Shown here: piece by piece, positions 22,687 through 30,820 of the stretch
Position numbering within the stretch: the stretch's first letter is position 1
Layout: every line of letters begins with the position of its first letter
Assembly (NCBI GenBank): GCA_021776735.1
Contig: JAJFFH010000051.1
Coordinates: 186,001 to 250,000, forward strand
Length of the DNA: 64,000 nucleotides
From: Planctomycetota bacterium
GTDB lineage: Bacteria; Planctomycetota; PLA2
Direction of reading: 5' to 3'
Program-made: the position numbers and the translations under genes
Notes under the pieces: generated by a model
Told to the model about the DNA's origin: nothing
Databases searched by the model: none
The model's input: only the letters and a program-made list of their open reading frames with translations

Positions 22687-23470
22687 CCTCGAACTCCGCG
22701 TCGCGTTTTTCCTTGAACGCCTCGAAGAAAGCGCGGTGATCGCGGCTTTGCAACATGAGCGCCTGGGCCTGGGCCTCGGCTTCCACCGCACTGACGATGT
22801 CCATGTTGAGTTCGTTTTGCAGCATGCGCTTGGTCATGGAGATGGCGAGTGTCGGGCCGTGGGCGAGCCGGTGGGCCCACTCCATCGCCGCGTCCAAGAC
22901 ATCGCCGTCCTTGACTACCTTGTTGGCCAGCCCGAAGCGCTCCGCGGTCGTGGCGTCCACCTTGTCGCCGAGCATCAGCATTTCGGTGGCCTTGGACAGG
23001 CCGACGACCTTCGGCAACAGGTAGCCCGCGCCCATATCCGCGCCGGTCAGGCCGACCTTCGTAAACAGGAACCGAAAAGACGCCGATTCGGCCAGAATCC
23101 GCAGATCGGACGCGAGCGCGATGACCGCTCCGGCACCCGCCGCCAGGCCGTTGATCGCGGCGATGACGGGCTTGTCGAGGAGCCGGATGGCCTTGACGAG
23201 GTCCCCCGTCATCCTCGTGAACTCGAGCAGACCCTTCATGTCCCGCTCAAACAGCTCGCCGATGATCTCGTGGACATCGCCACCGGAGCAAAATCCCCGA
23301 CCGGTGCCGGTGAGCACCAAAACCCGGTAACGGTCGTCACGTTCGGCCCCCTCGATCAGATCCACGAGCTCGCGATACACCTGAAAGGTCAAGGAATTCA
23401 GGGTATCTGGCCGACTAAAAGTGACGAGTCCGACCCGGTCGGTAATCTCAAAGCCGAAACTGGTGGCCAT
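22679..23470 (-). CDS. Enoyl-CoA hydratase/isomerase family protein
   Basis: A 263-residue crotonase-fold enzyme. The oxyanion-hole segments 'GRGFCSGGDVHEI' and 'AAINGLAAGAGAVIALASDL' are clear. The second catalytic region reads 'FTKVGLTGADMGAGYLLPKV'; the first hydratase Glu position is not obvious and Asp occurs at the second, so hydratase versus isomerase or other crotonase chemistry stays open. A partial motif copy encodes 'VVKDGDVLDAA'. Its stop overlaps the start of the acyl-CoA dehydrogenase. Confidence 0.88.
   Translation of the reverse strand: MATSFGFEITDRVGLVTFSRPDTLNSLTFQVYRELVDLIEGAERDDRYRVLVLTGTGRGFCSGGDVHEIIGELFERDMKGLLEFTRMTGDLVKAIRLLDKPVIAAINGLAAGAGAVIALASDLRILAESASFRFLFTKVGLTGADMGAGYLLPKVVGLSKATEMLMLGDKVDATTAERFGLANKVVKDGDVLDAAMEWAHRLAHGPTLAISMTKRMLQNELNMDIVSAVEAEAQAQALMLQSRDHRAFFEAFKEKRDAEFEGA
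22898..22914 (-). repeat. Interspersed motif, partial copy
   Basis: GACATCGCCGTCC followed by TTGA. The extended left flank (CAAGACATCGCCGTCC) matches the consensus but the distal GTTTGCT is lost. It encodes KDGDV in the hydratase. Confidence 0.55.
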
Positions 23471-23510
23471 TCATGGTTTTTACCCGAATGGGCGTGAGGA
23501 TTCCCCACAA

Positions 23511-24389
23511 ATGAGCACGCGCAGGATCCACTCAGAGGACGCGGCGGCGGCCGGCGAAATCGTCCGGCTGGCCCGAGAGAGGTCCGAGGATCTGATCGAT
23601 CCGTTCCCGCCCAGCCAGGAGATCGAGGTGCTGGTGGATATGGGGGCCCGGGGGAAGGCCGATCCGACCCATGCACGGATCGCGGTCTCCGGCGTCGCGG
23701 TCGCCGGCTACGGCGCGCTTGACTACTCGTCGGAAATGCGCCGCGCGCACCTGATCGGGCCGGTCGTCCATCCCGACCAGCGCCGCAAGGGCTTCGGCCG
23801 GGCGCTGCTCAACGACCTGACCGATCAGGCCCGCGTCGCGCGCCAGCGCTACGTCCGCACCGCGGTGGGGGCTCGCAACCGCGGCGCGCAGGCGTTGCTC
23901 AAGAAAGCCGGGTTCAAGCGCAAGGAGACCCACACCTGCCTGCGTCTGGCGCGCCCCGAGTCGATTCCCACGATTGCGGTCGACAACGTCGAAATCCGCC
24001 GCGTCGAGTCGGAGCTGGACGACCTCTACTTCGACTTCACGCGCAAGCTCGTGCCGCGCCAGCCCAAGCAGATGCGTTCGCTCCTGAAGTCCGACGCGTA
24101 CGTCGTGATCCTCGCCTTCAAGAACGACAAGCCCGTCGGCTGCGTCGAGGTGGATCTGCGCAACGGTTCGGTCGCGAGCGTCGAGAACCTCGATGCCCCG
24201 CCGTCCCTCCTGCACCGCGGATTGGGCAACGCGCTGCTGGTGGAAGCGATGGCCGCGGCGTTCGAGCGCGACAATGTCGATGTGCTCGATCTCGTGGTCT
24301 CCGGAACCGACCGTTCGCGACTCGAGGGTCTCCAGTCCGCCGGCTTTCAGGTGCGGCACGAGGTCATCGGTTACGAACTGCGCGTCTGA
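23511..24389 (+). CDS. Tandem GNAT N-acetyltransferase
   Basis: A 292-residue protein starting at ATG 23511 (MSTRRIHSEDAAAAGE). It has two GNAT folds. The first has the acetyl-CoA loop 'GPVVHPDQRRKGFGRALLND' and 'GARNRGAQALLKKAGFKRKE'. The second has 'SLLHRGLGNALLVEAMAAAF' and 'RLEGLQSAGFQVRHEV'. The first domain keeps the R/Q-x-x-G-x-G/A motif well; the second is weaker. Substrate unknown. It is divergent from the hydratase gene. Confidence 0.85.
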   Translation: MSTRRIHSEDAAAAGEIVRLARERSEDLIDPFPPSQEIEVLVDMGARGKADPTHARIAVSGVAVAGYGALDYSSEMRRAHLIGPVVHPDQRRKGFGRALLNDLTDQARVARQRYVRTAVGARNRGAQALLKKAGFKRKETHTCLRLARPESIPTIAVDNVEIRRVESELDDLYFDFTRKLVPRQPKQMRSLLKSDAYVVILAFKNDKPVGCVEVDLRNGSVASVENLDAPPSLLHRGLGNALLVEAMAAAFERDNVDVLDLVVSGTDRSRLEGLQSAGFQVRHEVIGYELRV

Positions 24390-24413
24390 GGGCACCGCCC
24401 CGGGGAGCCCGCA

Positions 24414-25079
24414 CTACCGCAGCACGTACTCGCGGCCGGTGCCGGAGTCGTCGATCAGTTCGAGTACCGCGGCGGCGACCTCGTCCGGCGTGATCAGCCG
24501 CCCCGACTCGTTCTGGCTCGCCAGCACTTCGCGCGCCTGTTCCTCGTCCATGTCGGAGACCGCGACGATGTTGTCCACGGAGCGCTTGGTCAGCTTGGTG
24601 TCCACGAATCCGGGACAGACCGCGTGGACCGAGACGTTCTTGAGTTCGGCGGCGAGAACCCGCGTAAGGCCGATCAAGGCGTGTTTGCTGGCGGCGTAGG
24701 CAGCGATGTAGGGCGCGCCCTCGAGCCCCGCGGTGCTGGCGACATTCACGATGCGACCGTGTGGGGCCGCGCGCAAGAGCGGCAACGCGGCCCGGCACAG
24801 CCGAAACGGCGCCGTCACGTTGATCGCGAAATGTCTCGCCCACGCCTCGTCGGTCGTGCGGGAGAGCGGTGCCGATTCCGCGATCCCGGCGTTGTTCACG
24901 AGGATGTCGAGCCGCTCAAAGCCGTCCACCAGGCGCGCCATGGAATCCGCGTCGGTCAGATCAAACCCCGACCGCCGAGAAGCCGAGCGAACATCGATGT
25001 CGCGCCCCCGCAACGCCTCGGCAATCGCCAGCCCGATCCCGGTATCGCCGCCGGTAACCAAAGCGACAAGTTCACTCAT
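24414..25079 (-). CDS. Short-chain dehydrogenase/reductase
   Basis: A 221-residue classical SDR. The nucleotide-binding 'VTGGDTGIGLAIAEAL', the 'NNAGIAES' motif, the catalytic Ser in 'NVASTAGLEG' and the Y-x-x-x-K in 'YIAAYAASKHALIG' are all present, followed by 'HAVCPGFVDTKLTK'. The length and motifs suggest an oxidoreductase acting on an acyl, sugar or ketone substrate. Convergent with the GNAT gene; the ends are 24 bases apart. Confidence 0.9.
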   Translation of the reverse strand: MSELVALVTGGDTGIGLAIAEALRGRDIDVRSASRRSGFDLTDADSMARLVDGFERLDILVNNAGIAESAPLSRTTDEAWARHFAINVTAPFRLCRAALPLLRAAPHGRIVNVASTAGLEGAPYIAAYAASKHALIGLTRVLAAELKNVSVHAVCPGFVDTKLTKRSVDNIVAVSDMDEEQAREVLASQNESGRLITPDEVAAAVLELIDDSGTGREYVLR

Positions 25080-25119
25080 GCGGCTGCCCGTCCGCTTTCG
25101 TAGTAAGGCGCGCGAGCGG

Positions 25120-25270
25120 AACCCGACCCCGAACCGAAACCCGAACCCGAAACAACCACGAAGGGCACGAAGAATGAAGGAAGGGCAGTCGCGCTTTCAG
25201 GCCGAACAATCGCGGCGGAATCGACGGAAGAAAAAAACACGGAGGGCCACGGAGAACCACAGAGAATGAA
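25120..25270. repeat. Short dispersed repeats (CCGAAC and CACGAAGG/CACGGAG types)
   Basis: A non-coding stretch between two genes on the minus strand. It has a run of CCGAACC-like units (25120-25152), 'CCACGAAGGGCACGAAG' at 25156-25172 and 'ACACGGAGGGCCACGGAG' at ~25237-25254 followed by ACCACAGAGAATGAAG. Related CACAGAG repeats occur at 31.7 kb and 55.8 kb. Read through by accident they give His-Arg-Gly/His-Arg-Glu peptides, so short reading frames here are not genes. Confidence 0.75.
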
Positions 25271-25279
25271 GACGAAAAA

Positions 25280-25299
25280 AGCAAACGGACGGCGATGTC
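25280..25299 (+). repeat. Interspersed motif, copy 10 (exact consensus)
   Basis: AGCAAACGGACGGCGATGTC preceded by AAAAA, just downstream of the di-iron protein gene (minus strand). Confidence 0.92.
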
Positions 25300-25320
25300 T
25301 CTAGCGTTCACCGGCTCGGC

Positions 25321-26055
25321 TCACAGGCTCAGGTCGAGGTCGTGGGCGGTTTCGGTGCCTGCGGTCATCAGGCAGGCGCGGCTCGGGAAGTTGAGTCCGC
25401 ACACGCGCATGACGCTCTTGAGGCTGTCCACGTAATCCTGCGCCACGGCGGCCGAGTCGCGCGTCTTGAGGCCGACCGAAATCGCGTACAGGTTGCCGGC
25501 GGTGCCGGGGCGTCCGAACGAGCGCATCGACACCGCGAGCCACTTGTTGAAGTAGCGCTGCGTCTCGACTCTTTGCTTCGGATCGCGGCAGTGCTCGATC
25601 ATGATCTCCGCGCCGAAGTTCTCGTGGCCTTCTTCCTCCTCGAGGATCTTGCCGACGACCTGGCAGTAGGGGTCGAACGAGCAGTTCTCGTACTCCCGGA
25701 GCTGAAACCCCGAAGCGCGGTCGTAGAGAAACTGGGCGACGCCGAGTTCCATGAACGACCCGAGCGGGGGGATGGGTCCGTGCTCGCTCAGGTGATTGTT
25801 GCACCACGCATCGAGGTCGCCCGCATCGAGGCTCGCGTACAGCTTGCAGCACACCCCGAAATGCTCGATCTCCTCAAGGATGTGCTGGCCAACCTGCTCC
25901 TTGTGCGGCGCTGTCGGCACATGAAGCAACGCGTTTGCGAACACCGTGGCGGCCGCGAGTTCGCGATAGCCCTGGCTGCGGAGGAGCTGGGTCAGCAGGT
26001 CAAAATACCGCTGATCCATCTCGGTGCGCGTGCGCACGGTGCGCGTCTTTGTCAT
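25321..26055 (-). CDS. Ferritin-like di-iron protein
   Basis: A 244-residue all-helical protein from ATG 26055. Two E-x-x-H-type metal-binding motifs are seen in 'HILEEIEHFGVCCKLY' and 'ILEEEEGHENFGAEIM', with a further Glu in 'ATVFANALLHV' to 'KEQVGQ' helices. This spacing is typical of the PaaA/MiaE-like branch of ferritin-like oxygenases. Several cysteines ('GVCCKLY', 'NCSFDPYCQ') are conspicuous. It is divergent from the iron-regulated porin, and the shared promoter region has Fur-type boxes, so iron may also regulate it. Substrate unknown. Confidence 0.75.
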   Translation of the reverse strand: MTKTRTVRTRTEMDQRYFDLLTQLLRSQGYRELAAATVFANALLHVPTAPHKEQVGQHILEEIEHFGVCCKLYASLDAGDLDAWCNNHLSEHGPIPPLGSFMELGVAQFLYDRASGFQLREYENCSFDPYCQVVGKILEEEEGHENFGAEIMIEHCRDPKQRVETQRYFNKWLAVSMRSFGRPGTAGNLYAISVGLKTRDSAAVAQDYVDSLKSVMRVCGLNFPSRACLMTAGTETAHDLDLSL

Positions 26056-26133
26056 CTGATGCTGACCTTCACCCGTATTATTGCCCACCGTGGGGCCGAA
26101 ACCCATGATTCCGTGGCCCTCCTGTGATGATTT

Positions 26134-26172
26134 TGAGAATCATTCTCGTTATTTATTGAGAACGGTTCTCAA
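26134..26172. promoter_or_regulatory. Two Fur-type iron boxes in a divergent promoter
   Basis: TGAGAATCATTCTCG (26134-26148) and TTGAGAACGGTTCTCAA (26156-26172) are near-perfect dyads of the Fur 7-1-7 type. The second is a perfect inverted repeat apart from its centre. They lie 21-59 bases before the porin start and in the divergent upstream region of the di-iron protein. Confidence 0.8.
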
Positions 26173-26192
26173 CCAGCGTAGAATCTCTGCCC

Positions 26193-27527
26193 ATGCGAAT
26201 GATCCTTTTGCTTACCACTGCGGCGTTCCTGATCGGCGTGGCACCTGCCCGGGGCGGCGCACCAGAACGCGAAACGGACCCTGAAACCGAGGAACTCCGG
26301 CGCATGGTCCGCGAGCAAGGCGAGCAGATCCGCCGGCTCGAGAAAAAAGTGACGCGGTTCGACGAACGGTCCGTCGCGACGCTCTCGGACGACATCGAGA
26401 CCTATTTGTCGGCGGCAGAGCCCGAGGGGCGCGAGCGCCTTCCCGGCACGATAGGCAAGGGCCTCGCCGGCGGCAGGGTCCGCGTAGGCGGTTACTTCTC
26501 GCTGGAGTTTCGCGACGACGGCGACGGTAAGCCGATGACCTTCGACCAGCACCGGCTGGTGCCGAAAATCCAGGCCGAGATCGCCGATGGCATCTCCTTC
26601 GAGACGGAGATCGAGATCGAGGGCGGCGGCGCCGACGTCGGCTTCTTGTCCGGCAACGAGATTCTCGTCGAGTACGCGGAGTTGATCTTTGAGATTCTCG
26701 ACGACCGCCTGGTCTTCAAGGTCGGCGCGATCCTCGTGCCGTGGGGGCGCTTCAACTTCTTCCACGACGACCCGCTCAACGACCTGACCGACCGGCCGCT
26801 TGTCTCGCGCCGGATCGGCGCCGTGGCCTTCGACCAGGCGGGCATCGCGTTCGCCGGCACGGTCGAGCCGGGCGGCGCCGGTTGGTTTTTGGACTTCAAC
26901 GTCGCGCTTGTGCAGGGCTTTGACGACGACTTTTCGACCAACGGCGGGGCGCGCGACGGGCGGCAGAGCTTTCGCGCCGACAACAACGACAACAAGCAGG
27001 TGTTCGGCCGTGTTGTGGTCAGTCCGCCGACGCAGTGGTTCGATGTCGTGGAGGCCGGCTTCTCGTTCACCTTCGGCAAGCACGACGCCGCCGGGACGCT
27101 GTCGAACTACGGCTATGGTCTCGAGGTCTTCCTGAAGCGCGGCCCGTTCGAGTTCGTCGCGGAGTACATGGCCCTGCGCATTGAGCAGCCGGACGCCGCA
27201 CCCGCCACGGACCCGCGCCGCATGGACGGCTGGTACGTCGAAATCCGCTACCACTTCTTCGTGGAGAGCTGGCGCGGCAAGCACGTCCTGTTCACCGGCG
27301 AGTCGACGTTTACGTTCGTGATCCGGGTCGAGGACATCGACCTGAACCACTCGACGAACGGCGCCACGTTCCGTGACGACCTGCAACAGGTCACGATCGG
27401 TTTCAACTTCCGGCCCGTGGAGCGGTCGGTCTTCAAGATCAGCTATACGTTTGTCGACAGCGACGAGGCCGGGTTCGACTCGGGCTCGGCAGACAAGTTC
27501 GTGCTTTCGTGGGCCACCTACTTCTAA
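26193..27527 (+). CDS. Outer-membrane porin, probably iron-regulated
   Basis: A 444-residue protein with signal peptide (MRMILLLTTAAFLIGVAPARG), a short coiled coil ('EELRRMVREQGEQIRRLEKK') and a long beta-barrel of repeated amphipathic strands ending in 'KFVLSWATYF' with C-terminal Phe. This layout is the OprP/phosphate-selective-type or OprO-like porin plan. The coiled coil would sit in the periplasm. Fur-type boxes upstream and the feo genes downstream suggest expression in iron limitation. Confidence 0.85.
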   Translation: MRMILLLTTAAFLIGVAPARGGAPERETDPETEELRRMVREQGEQIRRLEKKVTRFDERSVATLSDDIETYLSAAEPEGRERLPGTIGKGLAGGRVRVGGYFSLEFRDDGDGKPMTFDQHRLVPKIQAEIADGISFETEIEIEGGGADVGFLSGNEILVEYAELIFEILDDRLVFKVGAILVPWGRFNFFHDDPLNDLTDRPLVSRRIGAVAFDQAGIAFAGTVEPGGAGWFLDFNVALVQGFDDDFSTNGGARDGRQSFRADNNDNKQVFGRVVVSPPTQWFDVVEAGFSFTFGKHDAAGTLSNYGYGLEVFLKRGPFEFVAEYMALRIEQPDAAPATDPRRMDGWYVEIRYHFFVESWRGKHVLFTGESTFTFVIRVEDIDLNHSTNGATFRDDLQQVTIGFNFRPVERSVFKISYTFVDSDEAGFDSGSADKFVLSWATYF

Positions 27528-27847
27528 AAAGCAACCTCCAACGCCTCCGGGTTGTCCTGGGGCTCGGACTCCTCCTGGCAGCAGCCTGCGCCACAACCGG
27601 CGCGGGTCGCCGCCGCTCTGCACGGGTTCCGGTCGAGGAGGCCCTTGCGGCGGCCCAAACGGACCTGGAGCGCGGGCAGATCCTTTACGAGCGCAGTTGT
27701 TCGCGGTGCCACGCGCTCTACATGCCGAAATCCCACACCGCCGGAGAGTGGCGCTACTTCGTAAAGAAGTACGGACGAAAGGCGCGGCTGAGCAAGGACC
27801 GCCAATTGCTGGTGTACGGATACCTCGAGAAAAACGCGGACGAATAG
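27509..27847 (+). CDS. Cytochrome c-like lipoprotein
   Basis: A 112-residue protein starting at the GTG at 27509, inside the end of the porin gene. A signal segment ('VVLGLGLLLAAACATTG') ends in a lipobox Cys. It carries one heme motif 'CSRCH' and a Met further on ('ALYMPKSHT') that could be the distal ligand. The tail 'YGRKARLSKDRQLLVYGYL' resembles class I c-type or 'ox-heme' mini-cytochromes. Coupling to the porin suggests a role in iron reduction or electron transfer at the membrane; that is inference. Confidence 0.75.
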   Translation: MGHLLLKSNLQRLRVVLGLGLLLAAACATTGAGRRRSARVPVEEALAAAQTDLERGQILYERSCSRCHALYMPKSHTAGEWRYFVKKYGRKARLSKDRQLLVYGYLEKNADE

Positions 27848-27873
27848 CCCGTTCGAAGGGGCATTTCGCCCAA

Positions 27874-27893
27874 AGCATCGCCGTCCGTCGGCT
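27874..27893 (-). repeat. Interspersed motif, copy 11
   Basis: AGCATCGCCGTCCGTCGGCT followed by TTTTTT, 26 bases after the cytochrome stop. In this variant GCCG-TCCGT-CGGC plus the T run could also act as a weak terminator. Confidence 0.85.
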
Positions 27894-27956
27894 TTTTTCC
27901 GCGGTTTTTCGCGGGTCTTCCGCGTCCTTGCCCGGCTCTGTTTCCTGACGTAGACT

Positions 27957-27979
27957 TTGAGACTCAATCTCAATCTCAA
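27957..27979 (+). promoter_or_regulatory. Fur-type box upstream of feoA
   Basis: TTGAGACTCAATCTCAA (27957-27973) is a 6-bp perfect dyad with a further TCTCAA copy to 27979. It ends six bases before the feoA ATG, so repressor binding would also block ribosome-site synthesis. Confidence 0.7.
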
Positions 27980-27984
27980 CAACC

Positions 27985-28260
27985 ATGCTGAAGCTCGTTG
28001 ATCTCCCCGCTGGCGCCCTGCTCGCTTCCGAGGCGTGCGGCAACCCCCTTCCCAGCCTTTCCGTGGGCCAGTCGGCGCGCGTCCGCTCGGTGGGGCCGGG
28101 TCCGATACGCCGGCGGCTGCTGGAGCTCGGGTTCGTGTCCGGCACGCCGGTGCGCGTCGTGCGGTTCGCGCCGTTCGGCGGGCCGATGCAGGTCGAGTTG
28201 CATGGCTATCACATATCGTTGAGACGGCGCGAGGCCGACGCGATCCTCGTGGATTCCTAG
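27985..28260 (+). CDS. feoA: Ferrous iron transport protein FeoA
   Basis: A 91-residue SH3-like cytoplasmic protein ('LSVGQSARVRSVGPGPIRRR', 'LLELGFVSGTPVRVVR', 'FGGPMQVELHGYHISLRR'), slightly longer than usual because of an N-terminal extension. FeoA assists FeoB. Immediately upstream is a Fur-type box and immediately downstream feoB. Confidence 0.93.
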   Translation: MLKLVDLPAGALLASEACGNPLPSLSVGQSARVRSVGPGPIRRRLLELGFVSGTPVRVVRFAPFGGPMQVELHGYHISLRRREADAILVDS

Positions 28261-28284
28261 TTCGACCGCGCCTGCCGAATCCGC

Positions 28285-30435
28285 ATGAGGGACGGCGAAT
28301 CAACTCCGGTTGTTGCGCTCGCGGGGCTGCCGAACAGCGGCAAGACCACGCTGTTCAACGCCCTGACCGGGCTGCGGCACAAGGTCGGCAACTACCCCGG
28401 GGTCACGGTCGAGTGGCGCGAGGGGCGTGCCGAGTTGGGCGGCGGCACCGCCCGGGTGCTCGACCTTCCGGGTACGTACAGCCTCTACCCCCGTTCGGAA
28501 GACGAGCGGATCGCCCGCGACGTCCTGTTGGGACTCCAGCCCGGCGCGCCGCGGCCCGAGGTCACGATCATCGTCGTCGATGCGTGCAACCTCGAGCGCG
28601 GCCTGTACTTCGCGACCCACGTGCTCGAAACCGGAGGGCGGGCATGCGTCGCCCTCACCATGGTCGATCTTGTCGAGCGCGACGGCGGCGTGATCGACGT
28701 GAAGCGGCTCGAAGAAGGGCTTGGTGTTCCCGTCGTTCCCGTCATCGCCCGCACGGGCGAAGGACTCGACGAACTGCGCGCCGCCGTGGGGCGTGCCGAA
28801 CCCGGACGCCGCCGCTGGCGCATGCCGCCCGTGGCCGAAGACGCCCTCGCGACCGTGCGCGATGCCGTCCTCGCGCTGGAGCTCGTCCCGCCCGAAGCGG
28901 CGGACGGTGAGGCCCTGCGGCTCTTGTCGGGTTCGAATGAACCGGGCGGATTCGGTACGGACGGCGATGATCCTATCGTTGCGCGCGGCGGCCCCAAGCT
29001 GGCCGAGGCCGTAGGTGCCGCGCGCCATCGCCTGGAGACCGAAGGGATCGATACCGAAACGGTCGAGGCCGAGTGTCGCTACCACGTGTGCCGCGAGGTC
29101 GTGGCCCGCGCGGTGGCGACGTCGCCGTCCGCCGGCGTGACCCGCTCCGAGCGAATCGACCGCGTCGTGACGCACAAGGTGTTCGGGCCGATCCTGTATC
29201 TGGCGCTGATGGCCCTCGTCTTTCAGGCGGTCTACACCTGGGCGGCCCCGTTCATGGACTGGATCGAGGCCGGCAAGAACTGGGTTGGGGGCAAGGTCGG
29301 CGGCCTGCTCGGCGAGGGGATGTTTCGCGACCTCATCGTCGATGGGGTGATCGAGGGGGTTGGCGCGATCGTCATCTTCCTCCCGCAGATCTGCATCCTG
29401 TTTTTCTTTCTGACGATTCTCGAGGCCGTCGGCTACCTCGCGCGCGCCGCGTTCCTGGTCGATCGCTTCATGCGCGGCGTCGGCCTGCACGGCCGTTCGC
29501 TGATCCCGCTGATGTCGTCGTTTGCCTGCGCGATCCCCGGCATCATGGCGACCCGGGCGATCGAAAACCGGCGCGACCGCATGGTCACGATGCTCGTGGC
29601 GCCGCTGATGTCGTGCGCCGCGCGACTGCCGGTCTATGTCCTGCTGATCGGCGCGTTCATTCCGGGCCGCTGGCAGGGTGCGGCGCTGTTCGGGATGTAT
29701 CTGTTTTCGGTCGTGGCCGGGCTCCTGGCGGCATGGGTCTTGCGCAAGACGCTGTTTCGCGGCGAGTCCGGGACGTTCCTGATGGAACTGCCGCGCTACC
29801 GCATGCCGCAGGCGGGTTACGTCCTGCGCACCGTGGGCGAACGCGGCTGGGTCTTTGTGCGCCAAGCGGGCACGGTAATCCTGGCCATCTCGGTGGTACT
29901 TTGGGCGCTCGCGTACTTCCCGCGCAGCGAAGAGCTGCAAGCGCAAGCGGACCAACGGATCGAGGCGGGCAAGTCCAAGGAGCAGGTTGAGGGGTGGCGG
30001 GCGCGCGAGCAGATTCGCCAGAGCTACGCCGGAACCCTGGGCCGCGCGATGGAGCCGGCGATCGAGCCGCTCGGCTACGACTGGCGCATCGGCATCGGCG
30101 TGCTCGCGTCGTTCGCCGCCCGCGAGGTGTTCGTCTCGAGCCTCGGCATCGTGTTCGGCGTCGGCGGCGAAGCGGACGAGGAGTCCGAGCCATTGCGCGA
30201 ACGGCTCAAGGACGCCAAGTGGCCGGATGGACGGCCACTCTTCAACTGGCTCACGGCCCTGTCGCTGATGGTCTTTTTCGTCCTCGCGTGCCAGTGCATG
30301 TCGACCCTCGCGGTCGTCAAGCGCGAAACAAACTCGTGGCGCTGGCCGCTGTTCTTGTTCGGCTACATGACCGTCCTGGCCTACGTCTGCAGCCTCGTCA
30401 TCTTCCAGGGCGGCCAGGCACTGGGACTCGTATGA
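28285..30435 (+). CDS. feoB: Ferrous iron transporter FeoB
   Basis: A 716-residue inner-membrane Fe2+ transporter. The N-terminal G domain has G1 'GLPNSGKTTLFNAL', G2 'HKVGNYPGVTVE', G3 'DLPGTYSL' and a helical insertion. The membrane domain has the gate motifs 'SSFACAIPGIMATR' and 'APLMSCAARLPVYVLLIGAF' and the C-terminal gate. A motif copy at 28952-28971 encodes 'FGTDGDDP' in the linker between the G domain and the membrane part, and a degraded motif overlaps the start codon region (MRDGES). Confidence 0.95.
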   Translation: MRDGESTPVVALAGLPNSGKTTLFNALTGLRHKVGNYPGVTVEWREGRAELGGGTARVLDLPGTYSLYPRSEDERIARDVLLGLQPGAPRPEVTIIVVDACNLERGLYFATHVLETGGRACVALTMVDLVERDGGVIDVKRLEEGLGVPVVPVIARTGEGLDELRAAVGRAEPGRRRWRMPPVAEDALATVRDAVLALELVPPEAADGEALRLLSGSNEPGGFGTDGDDPIVARGGPKLAEAVGAARHRLETEGIDTETVEAECRYHVCREVVARAVATSPSAGVTRSERIDRVVTHKVFGPILYLALMALVFQAVYTWAAPFMDWIEAGKNWVGGKVGGLLGEGMFRDLIVDGVIEGVGAIVIFLPQICILFFFLTILEAVGYLARAAFLVDRFMRGVGLHGRSLIPLMSSFACAIPGIMATRAIENRRDRMVTMLVAPLMSCAARLPVYVLLIGAFIPGRWQGAALFGMYLFSVVAGLLAAWVLRKTLFRGESGTFLMELPRYRMPQAGYVLRTVGERGWVFVRQAGTVILAISVVLWALAYFPRSEELQAQADQRIEAGKSKEQVEGWRAREQIRQSYAGTLGRAMEPAIEPLGYDWRIGIGVLASFAAREVFVSSLGIVFGVGGEADEESEPLRERLKDAKWPDGRPLFNWLTALSLMVFFVLACQCMSTLAVVKRETNSWRWPLFLFGYMTVLAYVCSLVIFQGGQALGLV
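28952..28971 (+). repeat. Interspersed motif, copy 12
   Basis: Core TACGGACGGCGATGA inside feoB, sense orientation, encoding TDGDD in the linker after the G domain. Confidence 0.8.
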
Positions 30436-30617
30436 TGGGGCCGATGCTTGCAGGACTTGACATGCAGGAGCTCCTGACAGCGCTCGTCGTCGGCCTCGCG
30501 GTCGGCTATCTGTTCGTGTGGCGCGTGCGCCGCCGCAAGGCCACCGGCAACTGCTGCGGCGAACCGGAGTGCCCGGCCGCGAAACAGACCCTGCGCAAAC
30601 TCGATCAGCTGAAGTAG
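30432..30617 (+). CDS. FeoB-associated small Cys-rich membrane protein
   Basis: A 61-residue protein whose ATG overlaps the feoB stop. It has one transmembrane helix ('LLTALVVGLAVGYLFVWRV') and a short cytoplasmic tail with 'NCCGEPECPA'. Small proteins of this plan follow feoB in many bacteria and are often named FeoB-associated Cys-rich proteins; they may bind an Fe-S cluster or iron. Position and cysteines support this. Confidence 0.75.
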   Translation: MMGPMLAGLDMQELLTALVVGLAVGYLFVWRVRRRKATGNCCGEPECPAAKQTLRKLDQLK

Positions 30618-30820
30618 CGCGGGCAGGCGCAGGTCGGCGAGGCGAGCAAAAAAGCGCAAGAGGAGGCGGGGGCGCGACCCCGACGTAGATCGATGTGACG
30701 CTGGATCTCGCTGCGCGCGCCCTTGAAGTCCACGCTGACGGCGTGGTCTACAACGAGAGGAACCACGAAGCGCGGTAGGACGGCGCGGTAGGTAGGCGCG
30801 TTCGCCCGCGGCGCGTTCGC
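30618..30820. other. Intergenic stretch after the feo operon
   Basis: About 200 bases with no convincing gene. A frame from GTG 30696 would give a 29-residue peptide (starting TLDLAARALEVHADGVVYNE) that looks like the tail of a lost gene. Confidence 0.4.

Noticed and set aside
26056..26106. Longer start for the di-iron protein
   Set aside because: The added residues are low in conservation value and run toward the Fur-type boxes; ATG 26055 fits better.
30696..30785. Small protein gene between feo and the cytochrome-like gene
   Set aside because: Only 29 codons, GTG start, no ribosome site; more likely a remnant.
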